43,607 nucleotides of DNA from a virus. The stretch is from positions 1 to 43,607 of the IMG/VR virus record IMGVR_UViG_3300049911_000188. One strand, written 5' to 3'. Below the pieces are notes generated by a model. That model did no database searches, had not been told where the DNA came from, and saw only the letters and a program-made list of their open reading frames with translations. Shown here in pieces: positions 16,435-23,836 of this stretch; the first letter of the stretch is position 1; every line of letters begins with the position of its first letter. Both the position numbers and the translations under genes were made by a program.

Positions 16435-16471
16435 GGGCCCATAGCTCAGTGGTAGAGCAGGTGACTCATAA
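16435..16471 (+). other. attP core: 5' half of a tRNA-Met gene
   Basis: The 37 bases begin GGGCCCA (acceptor strand), have a D-arm (GCTCAGTGGTAGAGC), the 5' anticodon stem GGTGA and the loop CTCATAA with CAT anticodon, then stop matching a tRNA exactly after the loop. There is no 3' anticodon strand, T-arm or acceptor partner downstream, so it is not a working tRNA. Next to a tyrosine integrase, this is best read as the attP identity segment, with crossover at the anticodon loop of a host tRNA-Met gene. Confidence 0.75.
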
Positions 16472-16524
16472 GCTTAAGCATTACCCACCTAACCTACTGG
16501 AATATAACGAGATTAAAGAAAGAC

Positions 16525-16544
16525 TGTAGTGATTAATGTAGTGA
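16525..16544. promoter_or_regulatory. Right-arm integrase-site repeats
   Basis: Two exact copies of TGTAGTGA, 12 bases apart (16525-16532 and 16537-16544), matching the left-arm copy at 16313-16320. They lie between the tRNA fragment and the integrase stop. Confidence 0.5.
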
Positions 16545-16547
16545 TTT

Positions 16548-17561
16548 TTAGAAGTTAAGTTTGTTTATGGCCCCCCGGACATGGTCCGGAGAAAGGTGGC
16601 TATAAATCATCGTAGTGGTAATACTCGAATGCCCCAGGAGTTTGGCCACTGTAGCCAGGTCAACGCCAGCCATGACGAGTTGCGAAGCAAAGGTATGCCT
16701 TAAGCTATGCCATCCGATACCTTGCAGATTAACCTTCCTTATGATCCTGCCAAATAACCTGCGCTGATTAGTAATATCGAAGCACTGACCGCTAATTTTA
16801 GTTAAAGGCTTAAGGATTTTTTTGAGACTGCCATGCAGAGGAATGACCCTAAACTTTCTCGACTTTGGGGCAAAATTATCCTTATTCCGAATAGTTATTT
16901 CCCCGCGTTTAAAATTTACATCCTGCCATTCAAGGCTAAATATCTCTTGCTTACGTAGACCAGCGTACACCCCAGTAGCAATAACCGGATATAGAGAAGG
17001 ATCGCCATCGCAATAATTGTTGGGATTCAGGGTTTCCTTAAGCAGGGCGTTGATTTCCTCGCGGCTTAAGAATCGCTTAGGATTAACCGGCTCCTTGAAC
17101 TTCTTCATACGGGAAAGAGAATTCTCCGGAATGCGCCTATTCTTAACACAAAAATTAAGCCAGGTCTTGATATTAGTGATAATCATATTGGCGGTGCGGG
17201 GGGATATTTTTTCTGTAGCGAAGCGATGGTTTAGGTATTTCTGTAGCCGTTGTTCTGTAATCTGGCTAAAGGTGGTGATGCCAGACCAAGAGAGGAATTT
17301 CTGTATCCGGCCGCAATCGTCAAAATTGGCGTCTTTGGTCTTGCGGTGAAGATTGTAGTTACGAAATTCTTCTAAGAGAGGTGCACAGAGCGTATCTGCC
17401 CGGGGGATAACATCCCGGCCCTCAATAAGTTCTCTATCTTTCTCGGCCTTCTTATAGAGCGCGGTTGAACGATCCCGGGTCCTAAGGCTTATACAGTAAC
17501 TCTTACCATGGAGCCGGAAAGAAAGCCAATAAATGTTATTACGGCGGTAGAGGGAGCTCAT
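16548..17561 (-). CDS. int: Tyrosine integrase, 337 aa
   Basis: A site-specific recombinase that would integrate the phage at the adjacent tRNA-Met attachment site. The catalytic set is complete: Arg203 (GLRKQE), Lys227, His285 and Arg288 (HSLRH), His311 (LGHSS) and Tyr320 (IYSHL). The N-terminal part has a short arm-binding-like domain (MSSLYRRNNIYWLSF) and a SAM-like core-binding domain (residues about 60-150). Its ATG overlaps the stop of a small membrane gene (TAATG), so it is the last gene of the leftward lysogeny operon and its expression should follow that of the repressors. The gene end lies 77 bases from the tRNA fragment. Confidence 0.95.
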   Translation of the reverse strand: MSSLYRRNNIYWLSFRLHGKSYCISLRTRDRSTALYKKAEKDRELIEGRDVIPRADTLCAPLLEEFRNYNLHRKTKDANFDDCGRIQKFLSWSGITTFSQITEQRLQKYLNHRFATEKISPRTANMIITNIKTWLNFCVKNRRIPENSLSRMKKFKEPVNPKRFLSREEINALLKETLNPNNYCDGDPSLYPVIATGVYAGLRKQEIFSLEWQDVNFKRGEITIRNKDNFAPKSRKFRVIPLHGSLKKILKPLTKISGQCFDITNQRRLFGRIIRKVNLQGIGWHSLRHTFASQLVMAGVDLATVAKLLGHSSITTTMIYSHLSPDHVRGAINKLNF

Positions 17562-17728
17562 TAGTGAAACGAATAATTACAAGAGTGTTGGATAATCATC
17601 TTGCCCCAGGGAAGCAATAAGCGTTGATTCTTACAGGTAAGATTAGCTATGCCGCAGACAATAATAAAGTAGGCCAGATAGATATAGCCTATGAATTTTA
17701 AGATAAGTTTCAAAACAATCTTTGTCAT
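17561..17728 (-). CDS. Small membrane protein in lysogeny operon, 55 aa
   Basis: The start overlaps the stop of the upstream XRE gene (ATGA) and the stop overlaps the integrase start (TAATG). The sequence has one clear hydrophobic helix near residues 9-32 (LILKFIGYIYLAYFIIVCGI) and a basic, Cys-containing tail. This double stop-start coupling argues for real translation. Prophage-encoded small membrane proteins made in the lysogen can exclude other phages, but the role here is unknown. Confidence 0.5.
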   Translation of the reverse strand: MTKIVLKLILKFIGYIYLAYFIIVCGIANLTCKNQRLLLPWGKMIIQHSCNYSFH

Positions 17729-17922
17729 AAACCCTTAAATAGCTCAGACTGGGTGATCCCCAGGAATTGGCAAAGTTTCTTTCTCTGTAGGGCATTCGGC
17801 TCCTGGCGGCCCTTCTCCCAGTAAGAAACGGTTGACTGGTCAATACCCAAAGCTTTAGCAATCTGGGCCTGACTCAAGTGCCTCTCGTTTCTAAGACTTT
17901 TTATCCTGTCTTTTAATTCCAT
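17725..17922 (-). CDS. XRE-family HTH regulator, 65 aa
   Basis: A single helix-turn-helix domain: LSQAQIAKALGIDQSTVSYWEKGRQEPN, followed by the LCQFLGITQSELF pattern usual at the end of this fold. There is no dimerisation or peptidase domain. It closely parallels the N-terminus of the gene upstream (both read STVS.W..GRQEPN..QRKKLC), suggesting a duplication. It could bind the same operators and modulate the main repressor. Start and stop both overlap its neighbours. Confidence 0.85.
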   Translation of the reverse strand: MELKDRIKSLRNERHLSQAQIAKALGIDQSTVSYWEKGRQEPNALQRKKLCQFLGITQSELFKGL

Positions 17923-18293
17923 TATTTACACAACGCTAATATCGCCTGTCTCTTCTCTGGTGAAAGATTCGGCAAAGTCTCCAGAAGAGCCTTGATAGTG
18001 TTCTTAATATCCTGCGTATTTTTAAAGGTGATAAGCAAAGCCTTAACCGCTATGGGATCATTGAGAGCTTCTAAGATTTCAGGGTTTATTTTAGAAGGGG
18101 TGCCACCAAAGAGTTCGGCTTCGGTAATATTGAAATACCCACATAGTTTTTTACGCTGGACAGGGTTCGGTTCTTGGCGACCTGATATCCAGTGTGAGAC
18201 AGTAGACTGTCCAACTTTTAAAATCAATGCTAAACTTTTTTGTTGGATTCCACGTTCTTTTATTAACTTTTCTATCTGTTTGCCGATATGCAT
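17922..18293 (-). CDS. CI-like XRE repressor, 123 aa
   Basis: The N-terminal HTH (IQQKSLALILKVGQSTVSHWISGRQEPN, residues about 15-45) is followed by a Glu/Leu-rich C-terminal helix region (residues 75-123) likely used for oligomerisation. No LexA-type Ser/Lys peptidase is present, so induction would not follow the classical RecA cleavage route. It is the first gene of the leftward operon, with a good promoter about 55-85 bases upstream and an operator just behind it. It is the best candidate for the lysogeny repressor. Confidence 0.85.
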   Translation of the reverse strand: MHIGKQIEKLIKERGIQQKSLALILKVGQSTVSHWISGRQEPNPVQRKKLCGYFNITEAELFGGTPSKINPEILEALNDPIAVKALLITFKNTQDIKNTIKALLETLPNLSPEKRQAILALCK

Positions 18294-18347
18294 AGGGTCA
18301 ATATACCATGGGTTTTTTCTTTATGTAAAAAAACAACTATTGACAGA

Positions 18348-18376
18348 ATTATATGTCAGAAGGTCATAGAAGTCAA
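18348..18376 (-). promoter_or_regulatory. Leftward promoter for repressor-integrase operon
   Basis: On the minus strand, TTGACT (complement of 18371-18376) and a perfect TATAAT (complement of 18348-18353) are separated by 17 bases. It reads into the repressor gene with a leader of about 50 bases. Operator copy 1 lies 11 bases upstream of the -35. Confidence 0.85.
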
Positions 18377-18386
18377 TAAAATTATT

Positions 18387-18401
18387 TTCCCATATTGGGA
18401 A
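18387..18401. promoter_or_regulatory. Operator copy 1
   Basis: TTCCCATATTGGGAA, a near-perfect palindrome with the TCCCAwAwTGGGA core, just upstream of the leftward promoter. A repressor here could activate or repress its own promoter. Confidence 0.75.
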
Positions 18402-18459
18402 CGCCCCGACGGAGAAAAAGGCAATTATGCCTTTTTGGAAAGAAAGGGTAAAAAAACAC

Positions 18460-18487
18460 TTGACAAGTTCCCAAAATGGGATATACT
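18460..18487 (+). promoter_or_regulatory. Rightward early promoter
   Basis: TTGACA (18460-18465) and TATACT (18482-18487) are separated by 16 bases and read into the Cro-like gene and early region. Operator copy 2 fills the spacer, so repressor binding should block RNA polymerase directly. Confidence 0.85.
18468..18482. promoter_or_regulatory. Operator copy 2
   Basis: TTCCCAAAATGGGAT, between the -35 and -10 of the rightward promoter. It has the same 13-bp core as copies 1 and 3. Confidence 0.8.
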
Positions 18488-18526
18488 TTTTACCAGAAGC
18501 AAGAAGCATTTTTTTTAACCAATAAT

Positions 18527-18541
18527 ATCCCAAAATGGGAA
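18527..18541. promoter_or_regulatory. Operator copy 3
   Basis: ATCCCAAAATGGGAA, in the leader between the rightward promoter and the Cro-like gene. It contains the in-frame ATG at 18535, which is therefore unlikely to be the translation start. Confidence 0.75.
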
Positions 18542-18552
18542 GTGAGGTAAAA

Positions 18553-18810
18553 ATGAAAGGTGCATTCAGAATCACAGATAAATTAACAAAATGGATAGAG
18601 TTAAAAAATTGGACACAAACTCAACTGGCCGAAGCATTAAGTTGTGACAACAGCGAAATATCGCAGTGGTGCGTGGGCAAGACAGACCCGAAAGATTTAA
18701 AAAACCTCAAGCATCCATCTTGGCAACTGCTCAGGAAGCTATGTTTATTAACTGGGCTTGATATTTCTGAATTACTTACCTTCGACCGTAACATAGAACA
18801 GGAGGATTAA
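18553..18810 (+). CDS. Cro-like HTH regulator, 85 aa
   Basis: The first gene of the rightward early operon. The HTH reads TQTQLAEALSCDNSEISQWC (residues about 18-37), followed by WQLLRKLCLLTGLDISELL. A GTGAGG site places the start at 18553; an upstream in-frame ATG at 18535 lies inside operator copy 3. By position, divergent from the CI-like gene and across shared operators, it should act as the lytic-side switch protein. It is only loosely similar in sequence to the leftward regulators. Confidence 0.85.
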   Translation: MKGAFRITDKLTKWIELKNWTQTQLAEALSCDNSEISQWCVGKTDPKDLKNLKHPSWQLLRKLCLLTGLDISELLTFDRNIEQED

Positions 18811-19005
18811 ATGGGGGGAACGGGATCAGGAAGAAAAAGTATCAAGGGCCAAGCAATAAACTTCGTCTTAGACGTCCAGATTCTCCTTAATGAACTTTTA
18901 CATGAGGATCTTGAGAGCAATATGTCGCGTGAAGAACTTAAGGAGAAAGTGCGGGAATACTGGAAGAAGTCAAAGGTAGTACAAGAGGAATTAGAGCGTT
19001 TATAA
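18811..19005 (+). CDS. Hypothetical early protein, 64 aa
   Basis: AGGAGG upstream, start immediately after the previous stop. The N-terminus MGGTGSGRKSIKG is Gly/basic; the rest is an amphipathic, charged helix (REELKEKVREYWKKSKVVQEEL). No membrane segment. Function unknown. Confidence 0.65.
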   Translation: MGGTGSGRKSIKGQAINFVLDVQILLNELLHEDLESNMSREELKEKVREYWKKSKVVQEELERL

Positions 19006-19015
19006 AGGAAGAGTT

Positions 19016-19195
19016 ATGGTAAGGGAAGTTGTAGATATAAAAACGATAGCTGGTCGTCTTAGTTATTCAGAAAAATATCTGCGTAATAAATGGCCAGAGT
19101 TATTATCGGGCATTAAACCGGTTAAGCTGGGCGCTAACCGTGCAATCAGGTTCTACTGGGACGAGGTTGAAGGCCTATTAGCCCAGCCAAAATAA
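19016..19195 (+). CDS. Small winged-helix/HTH protein, excisionase candidate, 59 aa
   Basis: An AAGGAAGAG site precedes the ATG. The layout (DIKTIAGRLSYSEKYLRNKWPELLSG ... AIRFYWDEVEGLL) is that of AlpA/excisionase-type DNA-binding proteins: a helix-turn-helix followed by a short hairpin ending in an Arg-Phe/Tyr strand and a final helix. Such proteins direct phage excision or act as transcription factors. Its place in the early operon suits an Xis. The family is assigned by eye. Confidence 0.6.
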   Translation: MVREVVDIKTIAGRLSYSEKYLRNKWPELLSGIKPVKLGANRAIRFYWDEVEGLLAQPK

Positions 19196-19204
19196 GGAGG
19201 TGTC

Positions 19205-19345
19205 ATGTTAGTAAATCCGTATTTGAAACAGGTTCATCCCTACTACTACAAACGCATCCGCGAGGCACCGTTCAATGCGGCCGTGGTTTTAATATGTGGG
19301 ATACTTGGGCTGATTATTTTAACCATCGCAACCTTTATTAAATAA
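19205..19345 (+). CDS. Small single-pass membrane protein, 46 aa
   Basis: AAGGAGG at ideal spacing before ATG. The N-terminal 22 residues are polar and Tyr-rich (VHPYYYKRIRE), followed by one membrane helix (AAVVLICGILGLIILTIATF). Function unknown. Confidence 0.6.
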   Translation: MLVNPYLKQVHPYYYKRIREAPFNAAVVLICGILGLIILTIATFIK

Positions 19346-19371
19346 GAAACACCAACGCCTTGGAGGGACGA

Positions 19372-20952
19372 ATGATTAAAAGATTAGTGATAAAAGACTG
19401 CCTCGGGATAGAGGAACTCGCCATAAACCCAGGCAAGGTTAATGTGATAAGCGGCGGCAATGAGCGAGGGAAGACATCAATACTCGAGACTATAGAAAAA
19501 GCCCTTTATAACACCAAGAGGCGCGCGCGTTTTGTCCGAGCCGGAGCAGATAAAGCATATATTGAACTTGAGACCGATAATGGTATCAACATACGCCGGA
19601 CAGTAAAAGAAGACGAGGCAGGATTAGACGCGGGATCAGTAAAGGTAACTGTAGATAACCAGCCGATAAAGGCCCCCGAGACTTTCCTTAAAGAGTTATT
19701 TGGGATATCTGGAAAGCGTGGCCATGACGTCTTCGCCTTCAACCCCGTAGACTTCATGCAGAAGAAGGATACCGAGCAGACCGATATCCTGTTGGGACTG
19801 CTTCCTATTAAAGTAACCGCCCAAGATGCTCAGGCCTGGTTCGGCGAAGCGCCAAAAGTAAACTACGAAAAGCACGGCCTGCAAGTTCTAAAGGACCTCG
19901 AGCAGTGGTTCTATGATGCCAGGCGCGAAGCAAACGCCAGGGTGAAGGCTGTTGAAGACGAATGCGCGGCCGTAACCAAGAGACTCCCGGATAACTATAA
20001 ACTCGAGGAATGGATAGAGATAAACCTGGGCCAATTATTTGCCGAGCTTAGAGATGCCGAAGAGGTAAATAGGGATATTGACGAGAACCTAAAGGTAATT
20101 GAACGCCATCCTGCAGGGGTAGCGGCCATCAACGATAAGTATGCCCTGAAAGAAAAAGAAGCCCAAGAGCAGGAGGACGCCGAATACGAAGAGGTTAAGA
20201 ATGCGATAGAGGATCAGAAAAAAGATATCATGTTGCAGATGGATGTGATAGACGAAGAAATCGAAGAATTGCGAGACCAGATACGGAAACTCGAGGGGAA
20301 AAAGACTCTACTTCAAGATAATATCAGAAGTCTTGCCGAAACAAATCTGGTGGTAAAAAAAGAGGCGTTGACCAGGATCACCAAGGACCGCCTGCTAACC
20401 ATCGCTGACAACAGGAAGAGAGAACTTGCCCAACTGGAGAATAAAAAAACACAGGCAGAATTCTTCCTCGATGTTCACCAATCCATCGACACCGCACCCA
20501 TAAAAGAAAGATGCACCCAGGCTGAACAGATGAAATCCTACATTCCCCTGGCCAAAGAAGTAGAGGCATTAAGACAACGCCTTGAGGCCGAAACCATCAC
20601 AGCGCAGCGTTATGACCATTGCGTAGATACCGCCCGCCTCAAACCACATGAACTACTCACCAAGGTAGAGTTACCAATCAAGGGCCTCGGAGTAGACGGC
20701 AAAGGGATAGTGACGATAAACGATCTGCCCCTGTCAAACCTCTCCACATCCCAGCAGGTAAGGACATGTCTGGATATCGCCAGGGTACTCGCAAAAGATA
20801 ATCCCCTCAAGTTAATCTGTGTAGACAAAATCGAACACCTGGATGAAACAGTAAGGAAAGAATTCCTGAAGCAGATAGGAGAAACCGAGGGCTTCCAGTT
20901 TTTCGTGACTGAAGTCACTGACGGAGAACTCAAAATAGAAACGCGAAGATAA
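19372..20952 (+). CDS. RecF/SMC-like recombination ATPase, 526 aa
   Basis: An ATP-binding protein with Walker A GGNERGKT (residues 28-35) immediately after the KLVIKDCLGIEEL-like opening typical of RecF/RecN/SbcC proteins, a central coiled coil (about 240-420), and a C-terminal part with LSTSQQVRTCLDIARVL (signature-like) and LICVDKIEHLDE (Walker B, with Asp-Lys in place of Asp-Glu). GGAGGG places the start at 19372 rather than the upstream TTG. It is followed within a few bases by a YqaJ exonuclease and then a RecT annealase, so the three form a phage recombination module. It probably assists end processing or loading of recombination proteins. Confidence 0.85.
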   Translation: MIKRLVIKDCLGIEELAINPGKVNVISGGNERGKTSILETIEKALYNTKRRARFVRAGADKAYIELETDNGINIRRTVKEDEAGLDAGSVKVTVDNQPIKAPETFLKELFGISGKRGHDVFAFNPVDFMQKKDTEQTDILLGLLPIKVTAQDAQAWFGEAPKVNYEKHGLQVLKDLEQWFYDARREANARVKAVEDECAAVTKRLPDNYKLEEWIEINLGQLFAELRDAEEVNRDIDENLKVIERHPAGVAAINDKYALKEKEAQEQEDAEYEEVKNAIEDQKKDIMLQMDVIDEEIEELRDQIRKLEGKKTLLQDNIRSLAETNLVVKKEALTRITKDRLLTIADNRKRELAQLENKKTQAEFFLDVHQSIDTAPIKERCTQAEQMKSYIPLAKEVEALRQRLEAETITAQRYDHCVDTARLKPHELLTKVELPIKGLGVDGKGIVTINDLPLSNLSTSQQVRTCLDIARVLAKDNPLKLICVDKIEHLDETVRKEFLKQIGETEGFQFFVTEVTDGELKIETRR

Positions 20953-20953
20953 T

Positions 20954-21868
20954 ATGGAACTAACCAAAGAGCAGATAGAGGCAAGGAAGAATTACATAGG
21001 AGGCAGCGATGCTGCGGCAATCCTGGGACTATCCCGTTACAAGACAGCCCTTGAGGTATGGGCATGGAAGACCGGTCAGGTAGTACCGGATGACATATCC
21101 GACAAGGTCTACATAAAGCTGGGCAATAAGCTCGAGCAGACCGTGGCCGAATTCTTCACAGAGGAAACCGGAAAGAAGGTGCAACGCGTAAACGATACGA
21201 TATTCCATCCTAAATACCCCTTCCTTGGGGCGAATCTGGACCGAAAAGTAATCGGAGAAGATGCAATCCTTGAATGTAAAACAGCGAATATGTTCAAGAC
21301 AAGAGAATGGGAAGGAGAAGAAATACCCATCGAATACATAATCCAATGCGTGCATTACTTGGCCGTAACTGGCATAAAGAAGGCCTACATCGCCGTGCTG
21401 ATAGGCAACATGGATTTCAAGTGGAAAGAGATAACCCGGGACGAGAAGGTAATTAATGACATGGTCGCCAAAGAGGTAGCCTTCTGGAATAACTTCATCG
21501 TGCCGAAAGTCATGCCTATGACTATAACCTCAGAAGACGGCGGCATACTTTATGCCCTATTCCCCAAGGCCGCAGAGGAAAGCATTATCGAACTCGGTGA
21601 TGATACAAACGCACTCGTAGAGGCCCTTGATTCTATGCAGGCAGATTATAAGGTATTAGAGAAAGAAATCGAAGAGCAGAAGAACTGCTTAAGGGCCAAG
21701 CTTAAGACCTTCGAAACCGGGGTGACGAATAAATTCAAGATTACCTGGAAGAACCAAACTGAAAGGAGGATTGATACAGAACTCTTCAAAAAAGAAGAGC
21801 CGGCGATGTATGAAAAATACGCACCACCAAAAGAAAAACGAGTATTGAGATACGCCATAAAGAAATAA
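20954..21868 (+). CDS. YqaJ-type viral recombinase exonuclease, 304 aa
   Basis: A lambda-exonuclease-fold nuclease that resects double-stranded DNA ends to feed the RecT annealase. Visible features: YIGGSDAAAILGLSRYKTALEVW at the start (substrate/active-site loop), LGNKLEQ with Glu61, FLGANLDRKV with Asp96, and ILECKTA with Glu107 and Lys109, giving the D-(E)xK nuclease core. The C-terminal 90 residues are a charged helical extension. The start follows the upstream stop by one base. Confidence 0.92.
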   Translation: MELTKEQIEARKNYIGGSDAAAILGLSRYKTALEVWAWKTGQVVPDDISDKVYIKLGNKLEQTVAEFFTEETGKKVQRVNDTIFHPKYPFLGANLDRKVIGEDAILECKTANMFKTREWEGEEIPIEYIIQCVHYLAVTGIKKAYIAVLIGNMDFKWKEITRDEKVINDMVAKEVAFWNNFIVPKVMPMTITSEDGGILYALFPKAAEESIIELGDDTNALVEALDSMQADYKVLEKEIEEQKNCLRAKLKTFETGVTNKFKITWKNQTERRIDTELFKKEEPAMYEKYAPPKEKRVLRYAIKK

Positions 21869-21878
21869 GGAGGAGGCC

Positions 21879-22958
21879 ATGGCAAAACAGGGAGAAGTAG
21901 GCAAAGTATTAGAGAAGACAGGAGAACAAACCAGTCTGGAAACACTGATAAGACAATCGGCAAAGGAACTCGGGCAAACCTTGCCAGCACACCTTAATCC
22001 GGAACGACTGGTCCGGATAGCGCTAACATCAATACGCATAAACCCAGAACTTGCTAAATGCACACCGCAGAGTTTCTTAGGCAGCCTATTCGTACTCGCC
22101 CAAATAGGTCTTGAGCCGATAGCCGGCCGCGCGTACCTTCTGCCTTTCAGAAATAAGCGCAAGTTGATAGTAAATGGTAAGGAAGAATGGAAGGTAGTTC
22201 CTGAGGTCCAGGCACTCATAGGATATAAGGGCTTGGCTGAGTTATTCTACCGGCACGAAGTCGCCCTATCCATTGAGATGCAGACCGTACACAAAGAGGA
22301 TTCTTTTGATTATGTGTATGGAACAGACAGTTTTATAAAGCATAAGCCAGTGCTTGGCGATCGGGGGCCAGTCATCGGATACTATGCCATAGCTAAGATG
22401 AAAAGTGGCGGTTGCGTATTCCGTTTTATGTCAAAAGACGAGGCTATGGAACACGGCAGGAAGCATGCCAAGACCTACGATAAAGAAAAGGGCGAGTTTT
22501 ACCCCAGCTCCCCATGGGCCAAGGATCCTGACGCAATGTGCATGAAGACGGTCCTGATACAACTGGCCAAGTTACTACCTCTTTCTGTAGAACTGCAGCG
22601 TGCCATAGCAGTAGACGAAACCAGCCGGGAATATCGCAAAGGCATAGATAGTGCAATGGATCTTCCAGATACAACCAGCTGGGAAGAGCCCATAGATGTA
22701 CCGGCAATAACGGATCAGGCCACTAAGAATGCTGCCATACCTGCCAAGGAGATAGAGAAAGGGCCCCCAACAAAATCGCCTCTGCCCCAAAACGTTCAGG
22801 ACACCATAGCCAAAGCCAGGTCAAAGGTAGGGGATAAGATATACCAGAAGGTATTAGGCGGTCTGGGTTATTCGAAGATGGAAGAAATTCCAAGCATTCC
22901 AGAAGCCAATAAGCTGATAGCAGAGTTAGGTAAAGCCTACTCAGCAAGCCAGGGATAA
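21879..22958 (+). CDS. recT: RecT-family single-strand annealing protein, 359 aa
   Basis: The core matches RecT: LNPERLVRIALTSIRINPEL, CTPQSFLGSLFVLAQIGLEP, GRAYLLPF, VVPEVQALIGYKGLAEL, then SPWAKDPDAMCMKTVLIQLAKLLP. The C-terminal tail (from about 265) is Pro/Lys-rich and poorly ordered. It pairs with the exonuclease upstream for homologous recombination, probably for genome circularisation or replication. AGGAGGAGG precedes the start. Confidence 0.95.
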   Translation: MAKQGEVGKVLEKTGEQTSLETLIRQSAKELGQTLPAHLNPERLVRIALTSIRINPELAKCTPQSFLGSLFVLAQIGLEPIAGRAYLLPFRNKRKLIVNGKEEWKVVPEVQALIGYKGLAELFYRHEVALSIEMQTVHKEDSFDYVYGTDSFIKHKPVLGDRGPVIGYYAIAKMKSGGCVFRFMSKDEAMEHGRKHAKTYDKEKGEFYPSSPWAKDPDAMCMKTVLIQLAKLLPLSVELQRAIAVDETSREYRKGIDSAMDLPDTTSWEEPIDVPAITDQATKNAAIPAKEIEKGPPTKSPLPQNVQDTIAKARSKVGDKIYQKVLGGLGYSKMEEIPSIPEANKLIAELGKAYSASQG

Positions 22959-22962
22959 AATC

Positions 22963-23502
22963 ATGAAGCCCGCGCACGCAAAAGCGTCGTTCTTACCACC
23001 ACTATATCAAAAGCTTTACGGAAAAGCAAAAATCCAGGGTTTAATCCCGTGCGGGCTTCTGCTATTTATTCTACTAATTGCTACTCCAGTTCAAGCAGAA
23101 CAAACTACCTATCCGCCAGACCTATGGAAAGTAATAATGGCAGAGGCGGTTTCTGACGGATATGACGGAATGTATGGAGTCGCTTGTGTAATTAGAAATA
23201 GAGGGGGTGATTTGCGTGGATTTGCGGGAACGCATCGGAAAGATTTGGACGCATTTTGTAATCGCCAGGGTAAGAGATATATTGAGATGGCGAAACGAAT
23301 CGAGACTATTGTATTTAAGAATAATGGTCAAGATATTACGAATGGGGCTACGCATTTTGAAAATATACAGAAATTCGGTATCCCTTATTGGGCAAAAAAG
23401 ATGGATAGAGTTGCGGTGATAGGAAGCCATACTTTTTATAAAGAGAGGAGGGCATATGGTCGAAACTATCCAGCACTACGATGCCAGCACACGGAAGCTT
23501 GA
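22963..23502 (+). CDS. SleB/Hydrolase_2-type endolysin, 179 aa
   Basis: A cell-wall hydrolase. Residues about 27-46 form a signal or signal-anchor (GLIPCGLLLFILLIATPVQA, possible cleavage at QA-EQ). The catalytic domain shows the family pattern: MAEAVSDGYDGMYGVACVIRNR with candidate acid Glu61, then GATHFENIQKFGIPYWAKKM and GSHTFYK. The family cleaves peptidoglycan glycan strands. It stands in the recombination operon, well away from the holin/spanin-like cluster at 14.7-16.0 kb. The 3' end overlaps the SWIM gene by 47 bases. Confidence 0.85.
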   Translation: MKPAHAKASFLPPLYQKLYGKAKIQGLIPCGLLLFILLIATPVQAEQTTYPPDLWKVIMAEAVSDGYDGMYGVACVIRNRGGDLRGFAGTHRKDLDAFCNRQGKRYIEMAKRIETIVFKNNGQDITNGATHFENIQKFGIPYWAKKMDRVAVIGSHTFYKERRAYGRNYPALRCQHTEA

Positions 23503-23812
23503 GCAGCCGCTGAATTATAAAGTCAAGAAACTCCTGGAGCTCGGGTTAATCCGGCGCATCACAGATGGACTTTATGAAGTTCTTCCTATCCCCGGCTATA
23601 ACATAACTACCTACACGATCAAGGAACACATGGGCCGGCTCTTTTGTAACTGCCAAGCCGGAAGAAAGCGCGACTGCAGCCATGCCCAGGCGGTCCGGAT
23701 ATACAGGGAGCGGACAGAACCGAGGGAACAACAGTTACATACTTTTGGAGATTTGTTCAAACGCCAGAAAGATAATCATTGGAAAATCAATCCTGAAGAA
23801 AGTTTGCTTTAA
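23456..23812 (+). CDS. SWIM zinc-finger protein, 118 aa
   Basis: A perfect SWIM pattern is seen: CNC at 64-66 and CSH at 74-76 (Cys64, Cys66, Cys74, His76) in RLFCNCQAGRKRDCSHAQAV. The region before it has an LGLIRRITDGLYEV segment and beta strands. SWIM domains bind DNA or proteins and often accompany recombination genes; here it sits between RecT/lysin and SSB. AGGAGGG precedes its ATG within the lysin gene. Confidence 0.85.
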   Translation: MVETIQHYDASTRKLEQPLNYKVKKLLELGLIRRITDGLYEVLPIPGYNITTYTIKEHMGRLFCNCQAGRKRDCSHAQAVRIYRERTEPREQQLHTFGDLFKRQKDNHWKINPEESLL

Positions 23813-23836
23813 GCTTATAAAAAAGGAGGAGAACCA

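Noticed and set aside
16435-16510. A complete tRNA-Met gene
   Set aside because: The 3' anticodon stem, T-arm and acceptor partner are absent downstream, so only the 5' half is present.
16575-16589. A perfect CCGGAC/GTCCGG hairpin at the integrase 3' end
   Set aside because: It lies within the coding sequence, lacks a T-run and is explained by the codons there.
17643-17861. A 72-codon minus-strand frame across the XRE and membrane genes
   Set aside because: It is out of frame with two genes that have family motifs and exact stop-start overlaps.
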